The notes under the pieces: generated by a model
Seen by the model: the letters and a program-made list of their open reading frames with translations, nothing else
The model's database searches: none
What the model was told of the DNA's origin: nothing
In this document: positions 54,755 through 63,979 of the stretch, piece by piece
Numbering within the stretch: the first letter of the stretch is position 1
How the letters are laid out: each line of letters opens with the position of its first letter
Made by a program: the position numbers and the translations under genes
Source: Pseudomonas putida
Lineage (GTDB): Bacteria; Pseudomonadota; Gammaproteobacteria; Pseudomonadales; Pseudomonadaceae
Assembly (NCBI RefSeq): GCF_028682175.1
Contig: NZ_JANHKS010000020.1
Coordinates: forward strand, 1-64,000
Reading direction: 5' to 3'
Length of the DNA: 64,000 nucleotides

Positions 54755-56098
54755 TCAGCGAGCCTTCAATTCAATGCGATAAATGCGCCCCAGCAGCAGT
54801 GAATACGACAGCGAACCCATGCACGCCAGACCGCCGATGAACCAGAACGCCCAGGCGAAACCACCGGTTACATGCAGGATCTGACCGATGACGATGGGGG
54901 TGACGATGCCGCCAATGTTCGCTGCCAGGCTGGTGACGCCACCGGTCAGGCCGATCAGCTGTTTCGGGGCGATTTCAGACACTGCGGCCCACGAAGCCGA
55001 AGCGATGCCTTGCGCGAAGAATGCAATGGTCAACAGCGCGATGCACACCGTGTTGGAGTCGGTGAAGTTCACCAGCATGATCGACATGCCCAGCGCCGAG
55101 CCCACCACCAGCGGCAATTTGCGAGCGAAGGACAGCGAAACACCGCGCCGGATCAGCCAGTCGGACACGATACCCGCCAACAACACCCCCACCGTGGCGC
55201 CGATGAATGGCAACACCGCGAAGATGCCGACTTTGACCATGGTCAGATGACGCTCTTCGATCAGGTAGGTGGGGAACCACGTCAGGAAGAAATACAGCAC
55301 CGAGGTATTGGCGAATTTGCCGATGCAGATAGCCCAGACCTGACGATATTGAAACAGCTCGGCGATCTGCGCCCATTTGAATTTGTTCTTGTCCTGGCTG
55401 CTTTTGACCAGGCCGCCGCCCGCCTCGATGTATTCGAGTTCCTCCTTGCTGACCTTCTTGCAGTTCAGCGGATCGCGGTACAGGTAAAGCCAGGCGATAC
55501 CAAACAGGATGCCGACGATACCGGTGCTATAGAACACGTGGCGCCAGTCGTAGGTCGTCGCCAGCCACAGCAACAGGCCAGTAAACAACGCCGTGCCCAG
55601 GTACTGGCCGCAGACGTAGATACTGCTGGCCATGCCCCGCTCACGGGCCGGAAACCAGACCGTCACCGCGCGGCTGTTGGCCGGAAATGCAGGCGCTTCC
55701 ATCGCGCCAACGGCCAGACGAAGACCAAACAGCGAGGCAAAGCCGCCCGCCAGCCCTTGGCACACGGTGACCGCCGACCAGGAAATCAGCGACACACCAT
55801 AGGTCAGGCGCGATCCGAAGCGGTCGGCGATAAATCCTGCGGGCACCAGGGCGAAGGCGTAGGTCCAGGCGAATGCGGAGAAGATCAGGCCCATCTGGAC
55901 CTTATCCAGTCCCAGGTCCTTGGCCATGAATGGCGCGGCGATGGAGATGTTGACCCGGTCCACATAGTTGATGATCGTCGCGATCAGCAGCAGCGAGAGC
56001 ATGAACCAGCGCCGGTGGGTGGTCGGGCGGGCGGGAGCGGCGGCTTTTGGAGCGGCCACGACCGCATCCATCGCCTGAATGTCAGGGTTGCTCGACAT
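54755..56098 (-). CDS. MFS transporter, anion:cation symporter type
   Basis: The 447-residue protein has 12 membrane helices and the ACS-family signatures NYVDRVNISIAAPFM (helix 1), GFIADRFGSR and GAMEAPAFPANSRAVTVWFP. The family imports sugar acids (glucarate, galactonate), phthalates and other organic acids. It is divergent from the AraC gene and heads a catabolic cluster, so it probably brings in the substrate of the FAH, SDR and hydroxyacid dehydrogenase enzymes. Confidence 0.92.
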   Translation of the reverse strand: MSSNPDIQAMDAVVAAPKAAAPARPTTHRRWFMLSLLLIATIINYVDRVNISIAAPFMAKDLGLDKVQMGLIFSAFAWTYAFALVPAGFIADRFGSRLTYGVSLISWSAVTVCQGLAGGFASLFGLRLAVGAMEAPAFPANSRAVTVWFPARERGMASSIYVCGQYLGTALFTGLLLWLATTYDWRHVFYSTGIVGILFGIAWLYLYRDPLNCKKVSKEELEYIEAGGGLVKSSQDKNKFKWAQIAELFQYRQVWAICIGKFANTSVLYFFLTWFPTYLIEERHLTMVKVGIFAVLPFIGATVGVLLAGIVSDWLIRRGVSLSFARKLPLVVGSALGMSIMLVNFTDSNTVCIALLTIAFFAQGIASASWAAVSEIAPKQLIGLTGGVTSLAANIGGIVTPIVIGQILHVTGGFAWAFWFIGGLACMGSLSYSLLLGRIYRIELKAR

Positions 56099-56221
56099 GA
56101 GAATTCCTCGTTGTTTTTATTGGAATCGAGTGATGAAGCGCCCCTTTAACTTATCGTACGACTGGTTTTAAACAAGACGCCGCTTAGAACGTTTTTAAAT
56201 TTCAGAGATGGCGGCTTATTG

Positions 56222-56249
56222 TTTGTCCAAGAAATTTCTGAAGGACAAA
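56222..56249. promoter_or_regulatory. Dyad between MFS and AraC genes
   Basis: TTTGTCC and GGACAAA face each other around a core that contains AGAAATTTCT, itself a palindrome. It lies in the 322-base divergent gap and is a candidate operator for the AraC regulator. Confidence 0.45.
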
Positions 56250-56321
56250 GCGCGGCTGAAAGCTTGAAATTTCGCTCGCAAACACCGTGCTAGAGCCGTT
56301 TTTAGTGGCTTAGGTGAAAGT

Positions 56322-56343
56322 GGATTTTTTGGACAGAAAATCC
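56322..56343. promoter_or_regulatory. Second dyad upstream of the AraC gene
   Basis: GGATTTT and AAAATCC face each other around TTGGACAG, sharing the GGACA element with the dyad at 56222. It is about 80 bases before the AraC start. Confidence 0.35.
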
Positions 56344-56420
56344 TGACGGTGTCAAAAGAAAGGTTTGAAGGAAGTCATAGGACAACCGACAATGCATCCA
56401 GAACAACGAGGAACCGCACG

Positions 56421-57323
56421 ATGGATTCAGCGACCCGCGCCCCCACCTATGGCATGCAGCAACGCAGCGAGCGCCCGGACTTCTACATCCGTGGCAAGAC
56501 CGAAGGCAAGCCGGAAACCGCGCCCCATCGCCATGAGTATTTTCAGATCCAGATCAACCTGGGCGGCGATACGGTGCAGCACATCGGCGGCGTGGTTCGG
56601 CCCTTTCCGCGCAATACGCTGGCGTTCATCCTGCCGCACAAACTGCATCTGATCCCTCATCCGCCGGAAGGCAACTTCCTGCTCATCAACTTTGCCCAGA
56701 CTTTCCTGCTGCCGCAGTTGCAGTGCGACCCGCTGGATCTGGAAGACGTCGCCATCGCGCTGGCGCCGGAGCTGTCGCCGTTTCGCTTTCAGGAGCATCT
56801 GGACTTCACCCTGGACGCCGAGCAATTCGCCGAAATCGAGCGCTTGCTCGACCGCATGCGCAGACTCGATCAGAACCGCCAGTTCGGCACTCGGGAAATC
56901 CTCAAGGGTTGCCTGTTGCAATTGATCGGCACGGTCTGCGAACTCTATGCCGAACCGATCAAACTCATGGCCGACGACAATGCCGCCGAGCGCAGCCGGC
57001 GTGACGCCCTGGGGCGGATGTCCGAGTACGTGCGCAAGAACCTCAGTGACCCGGATTTGAGCCTGAAGAAAGCCGCGTCTGCGGCGTTTCTCTCCCCCAA
57101 TTACCTGACCCACTGGCTGAGCAAGGAAGTGGGCAAGACCTTCAGCGAACTGGTGCTGGAGCGACGCATGCACCTGGCGCGCACGCTGCTGCTCAATGGC
57201 AGCAAGCCTGTGGGAGAGGTCGCAAGGTTGTGCGGATTTGCCGATGAGGCCTACTTCTCCAGGCGCTTTCGCCACGCCCACGGGATGCCACCTGGGCAAT
57301 TCCGCAAGCAACGCGACCTGTAA
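56421..57323 (+). CDS. AraC-family transcriptional regulator
   Basis: The 300-residue protein has an N-terminal cupin-like domain (about 20-90: HRHEYFQIQINLGGD) and a C-terminal double HTH of the AraC type (about 200-297: LSLKKAASAAFLSPNYLTHW, then VGEVARLCGFADEAYFSRRF). The ATG at 56421 has GAGGAA eight bases upstream; an in-frame start at 56349 is longer without support. It is divergent from the MFS transporter and is the likely activator of that cluster. Confidence 0.93.
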   Translation: MDSATRAPTYGMQQRSERPDFYIRGKTEGKPETAPHRHEYFQIQINLGGDTVQHIGGVVRPFPRNTLAFILPHKLHLIPHPPEGNFLLINFAQTFLLPQLQCDPLDLEDVAIALAPELSPFRFQEHLDFTLDAEQFAEIERLLDRMRRLDQNRQFGTREILKGCLLQLIGTVCELYAEPIKLMADDNAAERSRRDALGRMSEYVRKNLSDPDLSLKKAASAAFLSPNYLTHWLSKEVGKTFSELVLERRMHLARTLLLNGSKPVGEVARLCGFADEAYFSRRFRHAHGMPPGQFRKQRDL

Positions 57324-57337
57324 ATCACGAACACGGA

Positions 57338-57430
57338 CCTGTAGGAGTGAGCTTGCTCGCGATTGCGGTGTGTCAGACACATCGATGCTTGCTGACCCAC
57401 CGCTATCGCGAGCAAGCTCACTCCTACAGG
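57338..57430. repeat. Palindromic repeat of a second REP family
   Basis: The segment starts CCTGTAGGAGTGAGCTTGCT and ends with its inverse, with a 40-base centre. It has the same design as the REPs but a different core (GAGCTTGCTCGCGATTG). It lies after the AraC stop. Confidence 0.85.
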
Positions 57431-57482
57431 GATGTGCTGAATTTAGGTTCCATCTTCACGCCAGAGCGCTAAGCTCTTCCTC

Positions 57483-58112
57483 ATGGATGACTCCGATTAC
57501 CTGCGTCTGTTGACGATCCAGGCCGAGCAGGCCAACACCTTCCTGTCCAACGCGCGTAAATGGGAGCGCGAGCGCTGGGTGTGCCAGCGTTTGCTGCAGG
57601 GCCTGAACATCCCTCATCGCAACGAAGACTTCCTGCCAGCCGGCCAGGAACCCCCGGACGTGTTGTTTCGCGATGCCTGTTTCGAGGTGTTCTTCGTGCT
57701 CGATGAGGGTCGCAGGCTCAACGACGAATGGCGCGAAGAGCTGCAGCGTCGGCGCAGTGCGTTTTCCCTGAGTCAATTGGTACGCCGCGAGGCCAAGCCC
57801 AAGCGTATTCCGGCCTCGGACCTGTTGCGGCGCCTGGGCCCGACCCTGCGCAAGAAGGCCCACAACTACAAGGAACGCGGCCTGGACCTGAGCGAGCTGG
57901 ACATCATCGCCTTCGCCAGCCTCAAGCGCGAAGTGCTGGACCTGAACAGCCATTTCCCCCCGCCCACCGAGTACCTGCGCCAGGGCTGGCGTTCGCTGTC
58001 GCTGGTGGGGCCGACCTTCGCCCGCGTGCTGTTCGCCCACCCCGATGCACCGGATTTTCTGCGGACCAACCTGGGGCGCAGCGTGGTGTTCGATGTGGGC
58101 ATCAGCCTGTGA
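57483..58112 (+). CDS. DUF1780 family protein
   Basis: The 209-residue soluble protein matches the DUF1780 family of pseudomonads in length and order (next to DUF3094 and ndh). It has charged helices at the N-terminus (QANTFLSNARKWERERWVCQ) and a beta-rich segment PPDVLFRDACFEVFFVLDEG. That segment faintly recalls a nuclease-type fold, but I cannot show active-site residues. The function is unknown. It is followed after 145 bases by the DUF3094 gene. Confidence 0.88.
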   Translation: MDDSDYLRLLTIQAEQANTFLSNARKWERERWVCQRLLQGLNIPHRNEDFLPAGQEPPDVLFRDACFEVFFVLDEGRRLNDEWREELQRRRSAFSLSQLVRREAKPKRIPASDLLRRLGPTLRKKAHNYKERGLDLSELDIIAFASLKREVLDLNSHFPPPTEYLRQGWRSLSLVGPTFARVLFAHPDAPDFLRTNLGRSVVFDVGISL

Positions 58113-58257
58113 TGGCGGATTTCCCGTGCGAATGTTACAAAGCGGAATCCGACGCGAAATCTGCTGTATCGAAAAGCCGCAGCAGGGCGTCAACGAATGT
58201 AATGCTTTGCACGACGCCAGCGTTTGACGTCGGTCAATTGTTCATGACGAGGCTCAT

Positions 58258-58431
58258 ATGACAAGCCGCCTGAACCCCGAAGACCAAAAGCGTGTCGAAG
58301 AGTACCTTCGCGCGCCCCAGCACCAAGTCGAGCGCCGGCCTTTTCGGCCCTGGCTGCTCCTTGTGGTGGTGCTTGCGGTGGTGATCGGGCTGGGCTTGCT
58401 GAGCCGCCTGCTGAGCTATCTGACGCTATGA
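58258..58431 (+). CDS. DUF3094 small membrane protein
   Basis: The 57-residue product starts MTSRLNPEDQKRVEEYL and ends with a single membrane helix (WLLLVVVLAVVIGLGLLSRL). A GACGAGG site precedes the ATG at 58258. Its place between the DUF1780 and NADH dehydrogenase genes, and the N-terminal acid patch, fit DUF3094. The function is unknown; it may support the neighbouring membrane oxidoreductase. Confidence 0.85.
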   Translation: MTSRLNPEDQKRVEEYLRAPQHQVERRPFRPWLLLVVVLAVVIGLGLLSRLLSYLTL

Positions 58432-58494
58432 GCTGCCTTGCGCTCGCGCAGATTGCGCCCAAAGAGAATTCCTTAAGCCTTATGAGATATCCCC

Positions 58495-59793
58495 ATGACT
58501 CATCGTATCGTGATCGTCGGCGGAGGCGCTGGTGGTCTGGAGCTGGCTACCCGCCTGGGTAAAACCCTGGGCAAGAAAGGCACGGCCAGCGTCACGCTGG
58601 TGGACGCCAATCTGACGCACATCTGGAAACCGCTGCTGCACGAAGTGGCCGCAGGTTCGCTCAACTCCTACGAGGACGAGCTGAACTACGTGGCGCAGGC
58701 CAAGTGGAATCATTTCCAGTTCCAGTTGGGCCGCATGACGGGGCTGGATCGCGAGCACAAGCAGATCCACCTGGCGGCCACGCTGGATGAAAACGGCGAC
58801 GAACTGGTTCCGGCGCGCAGCCTGGATTACGACTCGCTGGTGATTTCGGTCGGCAGCACCACCAATGATTTCGGCACCAAGGGTGCGGCCGAACACTGCC
58901 TGTTCCTGGACACGCGCAAGCAGGCCGAGCGCTTCCATCAGCAACTGCTCAATCGCTACCTGCGCGCCCACGCAAGCGAGCTGGCGGCCACTGAAGAAAT
59001 CAACGTGGCCATCGTCGGCGCCGGTGCGACCGGGGTCGAGCTTGCCGCCGAACTGCACAACGCCGCCCACGAACTGGCCGCCTACGGGCTGGGCCAGATC
59101 AAGCCCGAGAACCTGCGCATCACTGTGATCGAAGCGGGCCCTCGCGTGTTGCCAGCGCTGCCTGAGCGTATTGGCGGGCCAGTGCACAAGACCCTGGAGA
59201 AGCTGGGGGTCACGGTGCTGACCAACTCGGCGGTCAGCGAAGTGACGGCTGAAGGCCTGGTCACCAACACCGGCCAGTTGATTCCGGCGACGCTGAAGGT
59301 CTGGGCGGCGGGTATCCGCGCTCCGGCGTTTCTGGAAGGCATCGCCGGGCTTGAGACCAACCGCATCAATCAGTTGCAGGTGCGCCCGACGCTGCAAACC
59401 ACTCGCGATGACAACATCTTCGCCTTCGGCGATTGCGCCGCCTGCCCGCAAAAAGGCACCGACCGCAACGTGCCACCACGGGCCCAGGCCGCGCACCAAC
59501 AGGCGTCCCTGCTGGTGAAATCGCTGAAGCTGCGGATCGAGGGCGGCGAGTTGCCGGAGTACAGCTACAAGGACTACGGCTCGCTGATTTCGCTGTCGAA
59601 GTTCTCGGCGGTGGGTAACCTGATGGGCAACCTGACCGGCAGCGTCATGCTCGAGGGCTGGCTGGCGCGGATGTTCTACGTCTCGCTGTACCGCATGCAC
59701 CAGATGGCGTTGTACGGCACGTTCCGCACCTTGATGCTGATGCTCGGCAGCCGGATCGGACGCGGCACCGAGCCGCGGATGAAGCTGCACTGA
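58495..59793 (+). CDS. ndh: Type II NADH dehydrogenase
   Basis: The 432-residue flavoprotein has an N-terminal FAD motif (IVIVGGGAGGLELATRLG), a central NAD motif (VAIVGAGATGVELAAEL), AAGIRAP, and FAFGDCAACP. A C-terminal amphipathic tail (residues about 385-420) attaches it to the membrane. It passes electrons from NADH to quinone without pumping protons. It follows the DUF3094 gene by 63 bases. The DUF1780/DUF3094/ndh order is common in pseudomonads. Confidence 0.92.
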   Translation: MTHRIVIVGGGAGGLELATRLGKTLGKKGTASVTLVDANLTHIWKPLLHEVAAGSLNSYEDELNYVAQAKWNHFQFQLGRMTGLDREHKQIHLAATLDENGDELVPARSLDYDSLVISVGSTTNDFGTKGAAEHCLFLDTRKQAERFHQQLLNRYLRAHASELAATEEINVAIVGAGATGVELAAELHNAAHELAAYGLGQIKPENLRITVIEAGPRVLPALPERIGGPVHKTLEKLGVTVLTNSAVSEVTAEGLVTNTGQLIPATLKVWAAGIRAPAFLEGIAGLETNRINQLQVRPTLQTTRDDNIFAFGDCAACPQKGTDRNVPPRAQAAHQQASLLVKSLKLRIEGGELPEYSYKDYGSLISLSKFSAVGNLMGNLTGSVMLEGWLARMFYVSLYRMHQMALYGTFRTLMLMLGSRIGRGTEPRMKLH

Positions 59794-59805
59794 TATAGAT
59801 GCTTG

Positions 59806-59875
59806 GGTAGCAGCACGGCTTGCCGGCGGGGGCGCCTTCGAAATCGCTCCCGCCGGCAAGCCGTGCTGCTACGGG
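59806..59875. repeat. REP inverted pair downstream of ndh
   Basis: A near-perfect pair of the main REP family (GTAGCAGCACGGCTTGCCGG and its inverse) starts 13 bases past the ndh stop. The two arms enclose a 14-base centre. Confidence 0.87.
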
Positions 59876-59889
59876 GCCAGTGCAACATC

Positions 59890-59983
59890 CCTGTGGGAGC
59901 GGGCTTGCCCGCGATTGCGTCAAGTCAGCCGGCCACGATGCAGTGAGTGCCATTGCCTTCGCGGGCAAGCCCGCTCCCACAGG
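59890..59983. repeat. Second REP family, inverted pair
   Basis: CCTGTGGGAGCGGGCTTGCC and its inverse flank about 54 bases, the same design as 57338-57430 with a variant core. It ends 17 bases before the GGDEF gene stop. Confidence 0.83.
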
Positions 59984-59999
59984 TATTCATGCAGGCGAA

Positions 60000-61400
60000 C
60001 TACGGCATTACCCGCCCTTTGCCCAGATGCTTGGCCTTGTACATCCACCGGTCGGCCTCGCGCATCAGTTCGTCCTGCTCCTTGCCGGAGCCGGGTTCGT
60101 ACATCGCGAACCCCACGCTGGCATTGCTGCGGATCACGTCGCCCTTGATGATGATCGGCTCGCCAATGGCCGCCAGCAGTTTCTTCGCGACTTCCCGCGC
60201 TTCATCCGCACCCGGCACGATCCCTTCGAGAATCACGATGAACTCGTCTCCCGCCAGACGCACCAGGCTGTCGGTCCGTCGCACGCAGCTTTGCAGGCGC
60301 ACGGCGATGGTACGCAGCAAGTCATCCCCCGCATCGTGGCCGTAGGTGTCGTTGATCCCTTTGAAACCATCCAGATCGATGAACATCAGCGCCATTTGCA
60401 GCATCGAGCGGTCGGCACGGGCCTGGGCGATCGGCAGCAGCGCCTCCAGCGCACGGCGGTTGTACAGCCCGGTGAGCGCATCATGCCGGGCTTCCTGCTC
60501 GAGCTCCTTGCGCGCCTGAATGTTCTGGATGATGGAGATGAAGTATTCCAGATCCCCTTCGCCTGACAGCTTCTTGGTCACGCTCAGGTTGACCCACACC
60601 GAATTGCCGTCCTTGCGCAGGTAGCGCTTTTCCATCTGGTAATGATCGATCTTGCTGTCGATCAACTGCTGCAGATGCTCCATGTCGGTGTTCAGGTCGT
60701 CGGGGTGGGTGATGTCCTGAAAAGTCAGCAGTTCAAGCTCCGCTGCGCTGTAGCCGATGATTTCGCACAGCGCGCGGTTGACGTTGATCCAGCCACCATC
60801 GGGCGCGACCAGGGCGATGCCCACCGACGCCAGTTCGAACATCGAGCGATAGCCGGCCTCACTGGCGCGGAACAGCGCCTCGGAGCGGTTGCGCTGCCTG
60901 CGCGCCAGCATCAGGTTTTCCCGCAGTTGCACCTCGCGGCTGACGATGTCGGCCAGGTCACGCAGGGTGTCGATTTCTTCCTGGGTCAGTTGCCGGGGCC
61001 GCTCGTCGATGGCGCACAGGGTGCCCACGGCAAAGCCCTTGCTGGTGCGGATCGGCACGCCGGCATAGAAGCGGATGTGCGGCGCGCCGGTCACCAACTG
61101 GTTATCGCGAAAACGGTCGTCTTCGGCGGCGTCCGGTATCACCAACGGGGAGGTTTGCAGGATGGCGTGGGCGCAGAAGGCCATTTCCCGAGGCGTCTCG
61201 CTGGCCTCCAGCCCTTCGCGGGATTTGAACCACTGGCGGTCTTCATCCACCAGCGAAACCAGGGCAATGGGCACGTCGAGCACACGGGCGACCAGGCGGG
61301 TGATGCGGTCCAGCGAGGCCTCCGCTGGCGTGTCGAGGATTTCAAGATTGCGAAGCGCTTCGAGGCGCTCTGTTTCGTATGGAGGAGTGGGCGCTTTCAT
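60000..61400 (-). CDS. GAF-PAS-GGDEF diguanylate cyclase
   Basis: The 466-residue protein has a GAF domain (about 20-160, FCAHAILQTSPLVIPDAAED), a PAS domain with PAC (about 185-305, GWINVNRALCEIIGYSAAEL) and a GGDEF domain (about 315-460). The signature is AGDEF (in VRLAGDEFIVIL) rather than GGDEF, and RRTD is an intact RxxD inhibition site. The ATG at 61400 is chosen since the 21 residues before it look like non-coding. It is soluble, probably sensing redox or a small ligand and making c-di-GMP. No partner is adjacent. Confidence 0.9.
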   Translation of the reverse strand: MKAPTPPYETERLEALRNLEILDTPAEASLDRITRLVARVLDVPIALVSLVDEDRQWFKSREGLEASETPREMAFCAHAILQTSPLVIPDAAEDDRFRDNQLVTGAPHIRFYAGVPIRTSKGFAVGTLCAIDERPRQLTQEEIDTLRDLADIVSREVQLRENLMLARRQRNRSEALFRASEAGYRSMFELASVGIALVAPDGGWINVNRALCEIIGYSAAELELLTFQDITHPDDLNTDMEHLQQLIDSKIDHYQMEKRYLRKDGNSVWVNLSVTKKLSGEGDLEYFISIIQNIQARKELEQEARHDALTGLYNRRALEALLPIAQARADRSMLQMALMFIDLDGFKGINDTYGHDAGDDLLRTIAVRLQSCVRRTDSLVRLAGDEFIVILEGIVPGADEAREVAKKLLAAIGEPIIIKGDVIRSNASVGFAMYEPGSGKEQDELMREADRWMYKAKHLGKGRVMP

Positions 61401-61505
61401 ATATCGATGGGCCGGTCCTGAAAAGACTGACTGGAGTCTATACCGGGTGCCGGCAATGCGCACGGATCAGAGGCCCGCGCCCCGAAGGGTGCACTCGGTT
61501 ACTTC

Positions 61506-61535
61506 CTGTCATAAAAACGTTCTGTTTACTGTGAT
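61506..61535 (+). promoter_or_regulatory. Candidate Pho box of pstS
   Basis: CTGTCAT (61506-61512) is a perfect PhoB half-site, followed by AAAA and then weaker CTGTTTA and CTGTGAT direct repeats (61522-61535). The place, 48 bases before pstS, fits PhoB control, but the second half-site is not in the usual phase. Confidence 0.55.
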
Positions 61536-61582
61536 CCCATTGAGACATCACACCCGAATCGTTCGATCACAGGAAAACATTC

Positions 61583-62617
<1,035 letters not shown>

Positions 62618-62632
62618 ACCGCAGATTGACCA

Positions 62633-62659
62633 GGTGAGCGCAGAAACCCTGCGCTCACC
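62633..62659 (+). terminator. Hairpin behind pstS
   Basis: A perfect 11-base stem (GGTGAGCGCAG / CTGCGCTCACC) lies 16 bases past the pstS stop, overlapping the end of the convergent gene at 62655. There is no T-run, so termination efficiency is uncertain. Confidence 0.55.
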
Positions 62660-62936
62660 GCCCAGACAATCGGTCGAGCAACGCGCTCTTCTCTTCCAGC
62701 ACTGCGGACTTCCTGGCGATTTCCGCGCGTGCCTGCTCGATGCGCGAGCGCCCTGCCTCCACCGCAGCCTCGTGGGAATCAAACAGGCTGTCTGGTGCGT
62801 ACCATTTGCCCTTGATGGAGCGGTCGTTCTGGCCGTCCGCCGTAGGGCCGACCAATTCGACTTCAAGCACGACGAAGCTGCGGGTCAACACCCAGGCGGT
62901 GTAGGGATAGCTGCGGATGTTTCTGCTGTGCCTCAT
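62655..62936 (-). CDS. Hypothetical protein, 93 residues
   Basis: The product (MRHSRNIRSYPYTAWVLTRS...) has a short beta-like N-terminal half (TAWVLTRSFVVLEVELVG, KWYAPDSLFDS) and a coiled-coil C-terminal half (AAVEAGRSRIEQARAEIARK). There is no signal or membrane segment. The start lacks a strong ribosome site. I do not recognise the family. Composition and codon use are protein-like and the length is bounded by neighbours. Confidence 0.6.
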   Translation of the reverse strand: MRHSRNIRSYPYTAWVLTRSFVVLEVELVGPTADGQNDRSIKGKWYAPDSLFDSHEAAVEAGRSRIEQARAEIARKSAVLEEKSALLDRLSGR

Positions 62937-63124
62937 GGTGGTGTCTCATTGATGAGGTTTTCTGCGTGATAGACGCCTCGCAAGCAGGCGAAGCCGTCGA
63001 ATGGCTGCCAATGATACCTAGCGCTGTATATATTTTCATATAGCGAAAAGCGGCAGAATGCCAGGCAGTGCCGCCATCAACGGCGCAAAGGCTAACGGGT
63101 GCGGGGATTGAAAAGCCGGAAACG

Positions 63125-63154
63125 AAAAAAGGCGCCCCGAAGGACGCCTTTTTT
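63125..63154 (-). terminator. Terminator of the tRNA cluster
   Basis: A long stem (AAAAAAGGCG... / ...CGCCTTTTTT, with one mismatch) and A/T tracts stands left of the leftmost tRNA gene. On the minus strand it ends in T residues. Confidence 0.88.
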
Positions 63155-63216
63155 GTTGGCTCAGCGCGAGTGGCGCTGTGACCTTGTTTTCTACCCGGAT
63201 ACAGCCTGGGCGAAAA

Positions 63217-63293
63217 TGGTCGGGGTAAGGGGATTCGAACTCCTGACATCCTGCTCCCAAAGCAGGCGCGCTACCGGACTGCGCTATACCCCG
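63217..63293 (-). tRNA. tRNA-Pro (anticodon TGG)
   Basis: The 77-nucleotide gene runs CGGGGTATAGCGCAG to a coded CCA. The anticodon loop has TTTGGGA (TGG, reading CCA and other Pro codons). It is a duplicate of the gene at 63471. Confidence 0.96.
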
Positions 63294-63388
63294 GTGTTAC
63301 AAAAATACGCCCCTTGGGGCGTATTTCAAGCGGGTGACGCAACTGACGTCACTCCCTAAGATTCAACCCGATGAAGCCAGGCCAAAAA

Positions 63389-63464
63389 TGGTGGGTCGTG
63401 TAGGATTCGAACCTACGACCAATTGGTTAAAAGCCAACTGCTCTACCAACTGAGCTAACGACCC
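63389..63464 (-). tRNA. tRNA-Lys (anticodon TTT)
   Basis: The 76-nucleotide gene runs GGGTCGTTAGCTCAG to a coded CCA. The anticodon loop is CTTTTAA (TTT) and the T-arm GTTCGAATC is regular. Confidence 0.97.
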
Positions 63465-63470
63465 AAAAAA

Positions 63471-63547
63471 TGGTCGGGGTAAGGGGATTCGAACTCCTGA
63501 CATCCTGCTCCCAAAGCAGGCGCGCTACCGGACTGCGCTATACCCCG
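63471..63547 (-). tRNA. tRNA-Pro (anticodon TGG), second copy
   Basis: The gene is identical in sequence to 63217-63293 as far as I can compare. It is 6 bases from the tRNA-Lys gene, so both are cut from the same transcript. Confidence 0.96.
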
Positions 63548-63567
63548 ACGGTACTACTTCTGGAAAT

Positions 63568-63643
63568 TGGCTCCGTGACCAGGACTCGAACCTGGGACCC
63601 AATGATTAACAGTCATTTGCTCTACCGACTGAGCTATCACGGA
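63568..63643 (-). tRNA. tRNA-Asn (anticodon GTT)
   Basis: The 76-nucleotide gene runs TCCGTGATAGCTCAG to a coded CCA. The anticodon loop is CTGTTAA (GTT), and the T-arm is GTTCGAGTC. It is the first tRNA of the cluster transcript. Confidence 0.97.
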
Positions 63644-63799
63644 ACTATTCAATTTCAGATGCAGCGTTTGACGCGCTTCGATACAACAAATTCAGTACTT
63701 CTTTGCGAAACGAATCCCGCACCTACTGCCCTGAATCTACTGCATTTTCAGCCTCTTCGACCTGTCTGCATCGCTGCGTTCACGTCTCTGAGGCGCGCT

Positions 63800-63827
63800 A
63801 TTCTACATTCCCAGAAACAGGTGTCAA
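63800..63827 (-). promoter_or_regulatory. Promoter of the tRNA cluster
   Basis: On the minus strand a perfect TTGACA (63822-63827) and TAGAAT (63800-63805) are 16 bases apart. A GC-rich discriminator (GCGCGCC) follows, the mark of a stable-RNA promoter under growth-rate and stringent control. It is 157 bases ahead of tRNA-Asn, leaving a leader. Confidence 0.82.
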
Positions 63828-63923
63828 CCCTCTAAATTGCTTTTAATCCAATGATTTGCAACTTTTTTTCGAGAAGGCCTCCTGGCCGCAAAAAACAGGT
63901 CCGAGACAAGCGCAGATCTTGTC

Positions 63924-63948
63924 CGTTGCAGCACGGCTTGCCGGCGGG
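63924..63948. repeat. REP half-element near the right edge
   Basis: One REP arm (GCAGCACGGCTTGCCGGCGG) stands alone, 3 bases from a terminator hairpin. The second arm is absent. Confidence 0.75.
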
Positions 63949-63950
63949 CA

Positions 63951-63979
63951 ATAAAAAGGGCGCCCATCAGGAGCGCCCT
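63951..63979 (-). terminator. Terminator of a gene beyond the right edge
   Basis: On the minus strand AGGGCGC and GCGCCCT flank a nine-base loop and are followed by TTTTTAT. It would end a minus-strand gene lying outside the window. Confidence 0.7.
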
